Shown here in pieces: positions 50,974-58,519 of a DNA stretch of 64,000 bases. The notes under the pieces were generated by a model. It made no database searches. It was not told the DNA's origin and saw only the letters and a list, made by a program, of their open reading frames with translations. Position 1 is the stretch's first letter. Each line of letters opens with the position of its first letter. The position numbers were made by a program, and so were the translations under genes. Source of the stretch: CAZNYN01 sp964577295 (GTDB lineage: Bacteria; Synergistota; Synergistia; Synergistales; Synergistaceae). The stretch covers positions 1 through 64,000 of the forward strand of contig CAZNYN010000003.1 in NCBI GenBank assembly GCA_964577295.1, in the 5' to 3' direction.

Positions 50974-51729
50974 ATGACAGACAGCAGTACAGCAGTGCAG
51001 CTCGACAATAAATTCAATATTAGCCGCTTCCGCCTTATATCAGTAACCGGCGGGGGCGGCAAAACTTCTCTTGTCTTTGCGCTGGGAAAATACTTCGCCA
51101 ATAGAGAACGGACAGTCATTACAACAACGACAAAAATGTACAGACCGGATGAAAGCTTGTGCGACTCTCTCATAGTCGCTCCGATAGAGACTTGCTCTCA
51201 AAAGATAAGCCTCATGAAAGCCCCGTCTCTCACAGTTGCGGCTAAGGAGAATCTGGGGGAGAAAATTATAGGCTTCAGCACGGATGAAACAGAGTTCATG
51301 CTGGCAAAGAGCGGCGCTGACAAAATTATCGTGGAGGCGGACGGCTCACGCGGCATGTCGCTTAAGGCCTATGAGTCATGGGAACCTCCTGTACCCCCTT
51401 CGACGGAGTGCCAGATAGTTGTTTTGGGAGCAGATGTTTTGTGCGGAGCTCTCACAAATGCCAACACATTCAGATTTGATATATTAAACGAGAGATACTC
51501 TATCTGCCGCGGAGAAAAAATATCCGCATCCAACTTGGCTGCCATGCTCTCAAGCCGCTCCGAATATCTTCGCAACTCACCTAAGAACGCTTACAGAATA
51601 CTCTTTATAAACAAAGCGGAACTGTTAAGCGATGAGGAGAGAGAGTCTTTTGTGCGAAACCTGAAAGAGAAGCTGAGCGGCTATGACGAAGTAACGGCAG
51701 GCTCTTTGCAGACAGGGTGTCTCTGGTGA
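50974..51729 (+). CDS. yqeC: Selenium-dependent hydroxylase accessory protein YqeC
   Basis: 251 residues from the ATG at 50974 (GAGG eight bases upstream). It has a P-loop (SVTGGGGKTSLVFALGKYF), TTTTKMYRP, IIVEADGSRGMSLKAYESWEPP and VVLGADVLCGAL, the pattern of the YqeC family linked to maturation of selenium-dependent molybdenum hydroxylases such as xanthine dehydrogenase. It is followed after 29 bases by a MocA-like gene, the usual partner. No molybdenum hydroxylase gene is in the window. Confidence 0.82.
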   Translation: MTDSSTAVQLDNKFNISRFRLISVTGGGGKTSLVFALGKYFANRERTVITTTTKMYRPDESLCDSLIVAPIETCSQKISLMKAPSLTVAAKENLGEKIIGFSTDETEFMLAKSGADKIIVEADGSRGMSLKAYESWEPPVPPSTECQIVVLGADVLCGALTNANTFRFDILNERYSICRGEKISASNLAAMLSSRSEYLRNSPKNAYRILFINKAELLSDEERESFVRNLKEKLSGYDEVTAGSLQTGCLW

Positions 51730-51758
51730 CGAAATAATAAAGAGCGGAGCTGTTGTCT

Positions 51759-52334
51759 ATGATATGTATAATTCTTGCGGCAGGACTTTCGTCAAGGATG
51801 GGAAAGCAGAAGCTTCTGCTTCCGTTCGGTGCTAAAAGTGTAATAGAGAGTGTTATAGACAGCATGACGGAAGCAAACCTGCTGCCGATTCACCTTGTTT
51901 TGTCCCGTGAAGTGAGCAGTGCTCTTAATATAAAATCGAATACGATATGCACCTTCATTAATGAAAATCCCGAAAGAGGTCAGTCAAGCTCCCTAGCTAT
52001 AGCTTTAAACTCCCTTCCGGACAAAGAGGATTTCTGCATCATGCTGGGCGACCTGCCTCTTGTAAGGCCGCGCGGCGCAATGCTGCTCTATGAGAGTTTT
52101 CTGAGTATGCCAAAGGAAAAGAGCGTGCTTGCCCCTTGCAGGGACGGAGTTTTCGGGCATCCCATGTTTTACCGTTCTGTTTGGAAAGAGCGCTTCGGCT
52201 CTGCGTTGGGAGATATCGGAGGCAAGAAGATACTGATGCACTATGATGATGAAATTATGCGCATAGAAGCCGCAGACGAGCATTTCAGAGACATGGACAC
52301 TCCAGAAGAGTACAGAACTCTTCTTAAAAACTAG
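51759..52334 (+). CDS. MocA-like molybdenum cofactor nucleotidyltransferase
   Basis: 191 residues from the ATG at 51759 (CGGAG nine bases upstream; an in-frame TTG at 51753 is less likely). The nucleotidyltransferase signature ILAAGLSSRMGKQKLLLPFG is followed by GQSSSLAIAL, a metal-binding DLPLV and FGHPMFYRSVW. MocA adds CMP to molybdopterin for the xanthine-dehydrogenase family; related proteins use GTP. The pairing with yqeC supports the hydroxylase pathway. Convergent with the EAL gene, only 17 bases away and with no obvious terminator between them. Confidence 0.82.
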   Translation: MICIILAAGLSSRMGKQKLLLPFGAKSVIESVIDSMTEANLLPIHLVLSREVSSALNIKSNTICTFINENPERGQSSSLAIALNSLPDKEDFCIMLGDLPLVRPRGAMLLYESFLSMPKEKSVLAPCRDGVFGHPMFYRSVWKERFGSALGDIGGKKILMHYDDEIMRIEAADEHFRDMDTPEEYRTLLKN

Positions 52335-52351
52335 CTGTTCTGTGTCTGTCC

Positions 52352-54445
52352 TCAGTCGAGCCTTCTCAGCAGTGACAGGAATACTGTTTTTTCGCTGTCC
52401 TTATATATTACCTTAAATTCCCTGTATATTCTTCTGATAGTGCTGTATGGAGCGAAGTTTATCACACACTCCGTCTCGAACGATCCGCATGAATCAGCCG
52501 CTTTGTTTACAAGAGCGATAAATTCATCGCGGCAGCATTCGTCAATAGAGTTAAAGACATTTGCAGGCAGAGAATATACATCTTCAAAACTCAGATCCAT
52601 CTCTTTGTAGTATCTGTCATTAGCTGTCATGAATGCAAGAGACGAACCTGAAAACTCGTAAATGGCAAGAGCTCCTACAAAACCTTTAAAAAGCGTGTTG
52701 AAGCGTGAGTTGGGATCCCAGACTTCGGCAATATCTATAAAAGCAAACAGTGTATCGGACTTATCTGCTTTGCTTGCGCTCTGTGTCGTCAGCAGAAGAG
52801 ATTCAAAGGCCTCTTTCGGCATAGGCCGCGCATAGTAGAACCCCTGCCCGCGGCGGCATCCCATTGCGCGCAGAAATGTCGATTGCTCCTTTGTCTCGAT
52901 GCCTTCTGCAATAATCGGTATTCGCATCCATTTTGAGAGACCTACTACAAAATTGATAATATTGACTGTACTTTTTTTGTTAAGCCCCGCATTTTGTATG
53001 AATCGCATATCGAGCTTCAGCACATCAATAGGCAGTTCATTAAGCATATTAAGAGAAGAATACCCCGAACCAAAATCATCCATCCCGACGACAAAGCCAA
53101 GCTTCTTCAGCTTTGAGACGGCGGTTATCATCTGCTCTGCATTCTCTGTGTAGGCGCTTTCGGTAATTTCAAGCTCCAGAAGTTCAGGTGCTATGTCATA
53201 TTTTTTGACAAGTCCGTCAAGCATCTTACATAATTCCGGATTGTATATGTCTACTCGCGATATGTTTACCGATATCGGAATGGGAGGGTGTCCCAAATCT
53301 ATCCATCTTCGTATCTGCTTGCACGCTTCCTCCCACATGTAGTAATCAAGCGAGGTTATAAAGCCGTTTTTTTCGAAAAGAGGAATGAATTTATCGGGAG
53401 ATATAATGCCCCTTTCGGGGTGAATCCATCTTACCAGAGCTTCGGCTCCTATTGTTTTTTCGGTTGCCAAGTCGAACTTTGGCTGGTAATAAGCGACAAA
53501 CTGCCCGGAGCTCAAGGCATGATTCATCTCATTTGTTATTCTCTGTTCTTCGAGTATTTTATTTCGAAGTGACTCATCATAAACACCCAGGTAGACTCCG
53601 AACTTGCCCTTGATATTTTTTATTGCCAGATTGGCCCTGTCGCACATGACGTTGATAGTAAGCGATATATCATCTGCCTCATAAACACCGTAACGAAGAA
53701 CGACACGAAAATCAAGGCGGCATGCCTCGCCTATGAGCACGGCATTTTTCTCGACAAACTTTTTGTAGTACTCGTCCTGCCTAACTATACACATTGCAAA
53801 ATTATCTGAATGAAGCCTTCCAGCCACTCCTCCGAAAGAGTGAGCCTCTTCGTTTATCAGTGAGGCGAGATAGATAAGAAGAGAGTCCCCTTCGGTCTCC
53901 CCGAAGAGATCATTGATAAGTTTAAACTGCTCTATATCAACACATATAATGTCGTAGTCATTCTGCGGATTCGACCTTATAAGGTCTGCGGCTTTCGCGT
54001 AAAATGAGGATTTATTGAATACACCGGTGAGGAAGTCTCTTTCAGATGTACTGCGCAGGATTTCAGCCTCTTTAAGTGCCAGAATATCGGAGAGTCTCTG
54101 CCTTATAAAAGTGTAGTCACAAGGTTTGGTGATAAAGTCAGAGGCGCCGAGTTCGAGGGATAGGACTCTGCTGTCCGTGTCATCGTTTTGGGCCATAACA
54201 ATAACTGGAGCTGAGGAAATTTTTCGAAGCTTTTTTATCTCTTTAAGAAAAGTAAGAGCATCCATCTCCGGCATTACCAAGCTTAGAAGCACGGCCGAAA
54301 TCTCACCGTTTTCAGAAGCCATGACATCAAGAGCATCTTTGCCGTTCTCGGCTTCAATGATTTGGTATTTGTCGGCTAATGATTTTTTTAATTTTTCCCT
54401 GCTTATTGCATTATCATCAGCAATAAGTATCTTATCTTTTCTCAC
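52352..54445 (-). CDS. Pseudo-receiver/degenerate GGDEF/active EAL phosphodiesterase
   Basis: 697 residues, GTG start at 54445 with AGGAGG six bases upstream. Residues 1-125 are a response-regulator receiver with D10, D11 and K107, but the phosphoacceptor Asp is S55 (LLSLVMPEMD). Residues about 130-290 are a GGDEF domain whose active site reads HSDNF (212-216), so no cyclase activity is expected. Residues about 305-550 are an EAL domain with all key residues: E335 (EALVRW), N394, E426, D456-D457 (DDFGSGYSSL), K477, E514 and Q534. It should hydrolyse c-di-GMP. A C-terminal region (about 565-697) looks PAS-like. Confidence 0.9.
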   Translation of the reverse strand: MRKDKILIADDNAISREKLKKSLADKYQIIEAENGKDALDVMASENGEISAVLLSLVMPEMDALTFLKEIKKLRKISSAPVIVMAQNDDTDSRVLSLELGASDFITKPCDYTFIRQRLSDILALKEAEILRSTSERDFLTGVFNKSSFYAKAADLIRSNPQNDYDIICVDIEQFKLINDLFGETEGDSLLIYLASLINEEAHSFGGVAGRLHSDNFAMCIVRQDEYYKKFVEKNAVLIGEACRLDFRVVLRYGVYEADDISLTINVMCDRANLAIKNIKGKFGVYLGVYDESLRNKILEEQRITNEMNHALSSGQFVAYYQPKFDLATEKTIGAEALVRWIHPERGIISPDKFIPLFEKNGFITSLDYYMWEEACKQIRRWIDLGHPPIPISVNISRVDIYNPELCKMLDGLVKKYDIAPELLELEITESAYTENAEQMITAVSKLKKLGFVVGMDDFGSGYSSLNMLNELPIDVLKLDMRFIQNAGLNKKSTVNIINFVVGLSKWMRIPIIAEGIETKEQSTFLRAMGCRRGQGFYYARPMPKEAFESLLLTTQSASKADKSDTLFAFIDIAEVWDPNSRFNTLFKGFVGALAIYEFSGSSLAFMTANDRYYKEMDLSFEDVYSLPANVFNSIDECCRDEFIALVNKAADSCGSFETECVINFAPYSTIRRIYREFKVIYKDSEKTVFLSLLRRLD

Positions 54446-54838
54446 AGTACACCTCCTCCTCAGGTCAGATAGAAAAAAACAGTGCGGAGCCCAAAATTCC
54501 GCATACCCTCAAAACATTGCCATTCCACCAGGCACAGGATGCGCACACACAGCCGCAAGATTGTCTTGCTTATTATATCATTCACATGAAAGTTATAAAA
54601 CACGGAAAAATATTAATTCATGCCGCAAATTTTAGAGATAATAGATGGATTTATATTGTCATATTTCCCATTATACTTGTCATATTATCTTATGCTTATT
54701 TTAAATTATTTTGTCCACATAAATGCCTTTTAAATTCGGACTGGATTTTTAGCAAAAAACGCAATATAATACTCGAAGTGAATTTCTTTTTGCAACCGAT
54801 TGCAAAACATCTTTATACTAATTTTTCGGAGGTGCACC
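54446..54838. other. Divergent spacer with permease promoter
   Basis: 393 bases with no gene. A perfect TATAAT at 54765-54770 (weak -35 TGGATT at 54742-54747) can start the permease transcript about 60 bases before its ATG. TTGCAACCGATTGCAA (54790-54805), two TTGCAA palindromes in tandem, lies in that leader. The A+T-rich half nearest the EAL gene should hold the minus-strand promoter, but I cannot place it. No purine riboswitch was recognised. Confidence 0.45.
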
Positions 54839-56218
54839 ATGGCAAAAAAACAGCTTATCTACGGAATAGACGACCGTCCGCCGACACCGATACTTATTCT
54901 CGCCGGAGCGCAGCACGTTCTGACACTTTTCGGAGCAACGACACTTGTCCCGCTTATATGCGGCCCCGCAATGGGAATGACAACGGAGCAGATAGGAGCT
55001 TTTATAGGCTGCGTATACTTCTCAATGGGTATAGCTACTCTTATCCAGACTCATCCGAAGCTCGGATCGGGACTTCCTATTGTTCAGGGTTCAAGCTTCA
55101 GTTTTATTCCTCCCATAATGACGATCATCGGAGCATACAAGGCAATGGGACCGGATGTGGTAATGCAGTATGTGGGAGGCTCTCTTGTCGTAGGCGGCCT
55201 TGTGCTCTCTATGCTCGGCTACAGCAAGCTCATCGGACGCATAAGAAAAATTATCACTCCCGTTGTCATAGGCCCGACAATAATGGCGATAGGATTTACC
55301 TTGGCACCTACGGCCATCCAGTTTAACGCCGCGAATTACTGGCCTATATCTCTGCTAGTGGTAGCAATGGTCTTCTTCTTCAGCCTTGTAAGCAAGAACA
55401 AGTACTGCAATATTTTCGCCGTACTCGGTTCTATAACTATCGCTTATCTGATATGCCTTCTGTTCTCCGTTATGGGAATTTTTGCGGAAGGACACGCAGC
55501 ATTTATAAATCTCCAGGGAGTAATAGACGCGCCGTGGATACGCTACAACCTCGTGATGCCATGGGGCATGCCCAAAGTTTCGGGCCTTGCTCTCGGAGCG
55601 ATTGCTGCGGGCTTCTTCTGCGTAATGATTGAATCTATCGGAGACTACCATAACTGCTCGTTCGCAGCAGGAATAGATGACCCGACACCGGCACAGATAA
55701 ACAGGGGAATCGGAGCGGAAGGAATATGCTGCGCGATATCAGGCTGCCTGGGATCTGTCGGAACAACTTCCTACACCGAAAATATCGGACTCATCGGACT
55801 TACCGGTGTGGCAAGCCGCCACGTCGTCAGAGCAGGTGCGGTTATACTGATAATCCTCTCTCTGATAGGCAAGCTCGGAGCTCTCATTGCCACAATGCCC
55901 TCCCCCGTTATCGGCGGAGCTTATATCACCCTCTTCGGAACAATAGGAGCGCTCGGCATTCAGAACCTCATGCGCGCCGACATGGGAAGCCAGAGAAACA
56001 TTCTTATCGTAGGATTCGCGTTCCTTATGGCGCTCGGCCTGCCCGGCTGGGTTGAACCTAATCAGGCCATATTCGTTAATACCTTCGGAACTACATTCGG
56101 AGGCATGGTGTGGGCTGTCATGAAAACCCCAATGGCTGTGGCGGGAATATTGTCCGCTCTGTGCGACAGCCTTATCCCCGGCACTGATGAGGAGCGCGGC
56201 ATCAAAGCAGCAAAATAA
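54839..56218 (+). CDS. NCS2-family xanthine/uracil permease
   Basis: 459 residues from the ATG at 54839 (GGAGG six bases upstream). Nucleobase transporter with about 12-14 transmembrane segments. Hallmarks: LILAGAQHVLTLFGATTLVP at the start, the PIVQGSSFSFIPP strand, the substrate-binding Glu in FCVMIESIGDYHNCS, GSVGTTSYTENIGLIGLTGVASR in parts, the family motif, and PSPVIGGAYITLFG. The proximity of yqeC-mocA (xanthine-dehydrogenase maturation) makes a purine plausible, but uracil cannot be excluded. Confidence 0.92.
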   Translation: MAKKQLIYGIDDRPPTPILILAGAQHVLTLFGATTLVPLICGPAMGMTTEQIGAFIGCVYFSMGIATLIQTHPKLGSGLPIVQGSSFSFIPPIMTIIGAYKAMGPDVVMQYVGGSLVVGGLVLSMLGYSKLIGRIRKIITPVVIGPTIMAIGFTLAPTAIQFNAANYWPISLLVVAMVFFFSLVSKNKYCNIFAVLGSITIAYLICLLFSVMGIFAEGHAAFINLQGVIDAPWIRYNLVMPWGMPKVSGLALGAIAAGFFCVMIESIGDYHNCSFAAGIDDPTPAQINRGIGAEGICCAISGCLGSVGTTSYTENIGLIGLTGVASRHVVRAGAVILIILSLIGKLGALIATMPSPVIGGAYITLFGTIGALGIQNLMRADMGSQRNILIVGFAFLMALGLPGWVEPNQAIFVNTFGTTFGGMVWAVMKTPMAVAGILSALCDSLIPGTDEERGIKAAK

Positions 56219-56237
56219 TATTACGATTTTTAGCAGG

Positions 56238-56270
56238 TAGGCGTGTGCTTGATGCACGCGCCTATTTTTT
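56238..56270 (+). terminator. Permease terminator
   Basis: TAGGCGTGTGC pairs with GCACGCGCCTA (one G-U) around TTGAT and runs into six T, 19 bases after the stop. Confidence 0.92.
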
Positions 56271-56320
56271 ATATTTAATATTCTCATTATTTGCAATCCA
56301 TTTCACTTGCCGTTCTTCGC

Positions 56321-56349
56321 TTGACATTGCCAATATCTAAGTGTATCCT
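56321..56349 (+). promoter_or_regulatory. Promoter with long leader before the second ProC-like gene
   Basis: TTGACA (56321-56326), 17 bases, TATCCT (56344-56349). Transcription would start near 56356, leaving a leader of about 340 bases before the ATG at 56700. Confidence 0.65.
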
Positions 56350-56699
56350 CACTTGCATTATCCCAAAAAAGGGAAAGCGAGTGATCTTATGTCGAACGAC
56401 CGAAACGTATCAGTCAGAACTTTTTATTCCTCCAAAATAGTATCATCACAGGCAACGGCCACACTGAGAAGATCCCCGCGACCTCGACCGTATAATTAAT
56501 CCTGCCTTAAAGCGGACTCACAGAGCCGCCTCTCTGCCGCACAACATTACTTAGGAAAACAAAAATATAAAAAGACTGTTAACGACAGGTTGGACTGTAT
56601 ACCCAATCTTATCGTTCCATGTCGGCTCATGGCTGCCGCACTATGCGGAGCGCCTGTGCCGCTGTTGTCTTTTTCACCACTTTGAAGGGGATTGATTTT
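56350..56699 (+). other. Long structured leader or small RNA region
   Basis: About 340 bases with no long gene. It begins with a stem TCACTTGC/GCGAGTGA (56349-56356 and 56377-56384) enclosing CCC-AAAAAA-GGG. The second half has many GC-rich complementary patches (GCGG/CCGC near 56510-56550 and 56620-56660). It also holds a 36-codon open frame (56389-56499). No known riboswitch, T-box, tmRNA, SRP or RNase P motif was recognised. Confidence 0.4.
56389..56499 (+). CDS. Possible 36-residue leader peptide
   Basis: ATG at 56389 to TAA at 56497-56499. The peptide starts MSNDRNVSVRTFYSS and ends RRSPRPRPYN, with five Arg and four Pro among the last ten or so residues. The ribosome-binding site is weak (GAG seven bases upstream). 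An Arg/Pro-rich end in a structured leader would suit translation-dependent attenuation, but the open frame could be chance. Confidence 0.25.
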   Translation: MSNDRNVSVRTFYSSKIVSSQATATLRRSPRPRPYN

Positions 56700-57506
56700 A
56701 TGACAAAGGATATTATAGGAATTGTGGGATTCGGACACTTGGGAACGTCTATAGCAATGTCTTTGCTGAACGGAGGATTTTCGAAGGAACACCTTATGAT
56801 TTCCTGCAGGGGCAGCAAAGCAACACTGGAAAGAGCGGAGAAATTGGGGCTGACAGGGACTCTTACAGATACAAAAAATCTTATGGCAAAAGCAGATATC
56901 ATCATTCTGGCGGCAAAACCGCAGGATGTAAGCACCATATACACAAATAAAATTAAAGATGGGGCTCTCGTCATGTCCTTCATGGCCGCTCTGCCGTACA
57001 ATTCTCTAAAGAAGATGTTTGACTGCGATGTGTGCAGAGTAATGTGCAGCGGCCCCGAGACTATCACTTCGGGATACGGAGCATCTGTTATGTGGCCCGA
57101 TAACGCAAGAGCGGAACAGGTACTCGAATGTGCGGGAGTTAAAAGATTTCCCATATCATTCGAGGATGAAATAGATGCCTTTACCGTCGGAATATGTATC
57201 CCTCCTATTCTTATGAATATAGAGGTAAAGGAGCGTCTCTTAAGAAGCGCTCTCGCTGCGAAGACGGCAGAGTACCCCATAATGTCGAAGCTCACGCCGT
57301 GGATAGAGGCGACTATTGACGAGGGGCATAGACACGACAATAAGGCCTGCCTTGAAAATGTCTGCACTAAGGGCGGAATATCCGAAGCAATGGTAAAGAG
57401 CCTTATGTCCGGAGAGAGTTTTGCACTGTCGCTTAAGAGAGGACTTGAGCGCTGTTCTCAAATATGCGAAGAGATACAGAAGAAAATTTGTAAAAATGCG
57501 GCGTGA
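56700..57506 (+). CDS. Second ProC-like NADP-binding protein
   Basis: 268 residues from the ATG at 56700 (AAGGGG nine bases upstream); an open frame from 56619 is not supported. Rossmann start IIGIVGFGHLGTSIAMSLL, ADIIILAAKPQDVSTIY, then MCSGPETITSGYGASVMW. The C-terminal domain has AVGIC-like helices (DAFTVGICIPPILMNIEV) and CTKGGISEAMVKSL in place of the canonical PGGTT region. The chain is clearly of the P5C-reductase superfamily but diverged at the substrate site, and it differs from the copy at 24573-25370. Its substrate may be a different imino acid. Confidence 0.65.
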   Translation: MTKDIIGIVGFGHLGTSIAMSLLNGGFSKEHLMISCRGSKATLERAEKLGLTGTLTDTKNLMAKADIIILAAKPQDVSTIYTNKIKDGALVMSFMAALPYNSLKKMFDCDVCRVMCSGPETITSGYGASVMWPDNARAEQVLECAGVKRFPISFEDEIDAFTVGICIPPILMNIEVKERLLRSALAAKTAEYPIMSKLTPWIEATIDEGHRHDNKACLENVCTKGGISEAMVKSLMSGESFALSLKRGLERCSQICEEIQKKICKNAA

Positions 57507-57539
57507 TTTGCGCTATAATTTCTTCTGAGGTGATAGATT

Positions 57540-58286
57540 ATGAAACCGCTTATAGGCATTCCCACAGTACCGTTTCGCGCTTCTTACTCCGACACGGATC
57601 TTAGTGATTTAGACAGCAAAACTCTTGGGTATTACTGGCTTCTTTCGCGCCTTACGGAGAAAATATGCGCCTCCGTGAGCATAGCAGGCGGAGTTCCGTT
57701 ACTGCTCAGAGCGACAACAGACTATGATGAAATAGCTGCAGCCGCAGACAGACTGGACGGTTTCGTCTTTACCGGAGGGAGCGACGTGACTCCGTCTCTA
57801 TACGGAGAGGAAAATCACGGCAGCATTTCCCCCGACACGGAAAGGGATATGTTTGAATTTTTCCTTATGAAAGAAGCTCTGCCGAAAAATAAACCAATGC
57901 TCGGAATATGCCGCGGCTGTCAGCTTATGAATGTTGTACTAGGAGGAACTATTTACCAGCACCTTCCCGACGTTAATCCGGAATGGAGCCTCCATGAGCG
58001 CCCCGACGTTATGAAAGGCTATGTGCATGAGGCGGATGTCGTCCTGCCCGAGGCTCTTAGCCTGGATAAAAAAATCACTGTTAAAGTCAATTCCATGCAC
58101 CATCAGGCCATTGATAAATTAGCCCCGTCACTTACCGCAGCCGCTTACTCTGGGGGGCTTACAGAGGCAGTCGCTCTTTTGAGCCATAAATATTTTGTGG
58201 GAGTGCAGTGGCATCCCGAGTGCCTTTCAGAGGACGACGATATTCAGGCGGGAATTTTCTCTGCTTTGGTAAAAGCTTCAGCCTGA
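57540..58286 (+). CDS. Class I glutamine-amidotransferase-fold hydrolase (PuuD-like)
   Basis: 248 residues. Peptidase C26 family, whose best-known member cleaves gamma-glutamyl-GABA. The catalytic triad is C124 in LGICRGCQLMN, H225 and E227 in VQWHPE. Other marks are FTGGSDVTPSLYG and NSMHHQAIDKL, both typical. It follows the ProC-like gene after 33 bases and shares its unit, so both may act on glutamate-derived or gamma-glutamyl amino compounds. A terminator follows. Confidence 0.87.
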   Translation: MKPLIGIPTVPFRASYSDTDLSDLDSKTLGYYWLLSRLTEKICASVSIAGGVPLLLRATTDYDEIAAAADRLDGFVFTGGSDVTPSLYGEENHGSISPDTERDMFEFFLMKEALPKNKPMLGICRGCQLMNVVLGGTIYQHLPDVNPEWSLHERPDVMKGYVHEADVVLPEALSLDKKITVKVNSMHHQAIDKLAPSLTAAAYSGGLTEAVALLSHKYFVGVQWHPECLSEDDDIQAGIFSALVKASA

Positions 58287-58305
58287 TACGCATAAATATT
58301 TTCAG

Positions 58306-58355
58306 CAGCCCGAGAGAGAACCGCTTAAATGCGATCCTCCCTCGGCTGTTTTTTT
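58306..58355 (+). terminator. Terminator before the arn operon
   Basis: CAGCC-C-GAGAGAG pairs with CTCCCTCGGCTG with one bulge and one mismatch, followed by seven T. Confidence 0.8.
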
Positions 58356-58404
58356 GCTCATTAAAAATAAAAAAGAAAAATATGAATGTTACGTGATTGT
58401 GACA

Positions 58405-58432
58405 TCGTCATTTTCCGCCTCTGTATTATAAT
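58405..58432 (+). promoter_or_regulatory. Candidate arn operon promoter
   Basis: TCGTCA (58405-58410), 16 bases, perfect TATAAT (58427-58432), about 88 bases before the arnT ATG. No PmrA- or PhoP-type operator was recognised. Confidence 0.5.
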
Positions 58433-58519
58433 AGAAAAGTTAAGGGAATATCTTTACAAAGAAGGATACGTGCTTTTACTTTTAAAGGGTATGTATTTCG
58501 AAGAGACGGGAGAAATTAC

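Noticed and set aside
54446..54838. Purine riboswitch before the NCS2 permease
   Set aside because: Looked for the conserved three-way junction and loop motifs; not found. The spacer is mostly A+T-rich without the expected stems.
56350..56699. T-box, tmRNA, SRP RNA or RNase P RNA in the long leader
   Set aside because: None of the invariant motifs (AGGGTGGNACCGCG, encoded tag with CCA end, GGAAGCAG loop) is present.
56627..57367. 246-codon minus-strand open frame opposite the second ProC-like gene
   Set aside because: Shadow of the plus-strand gene, which has the Rossmann motif and a ribosome-binding site.
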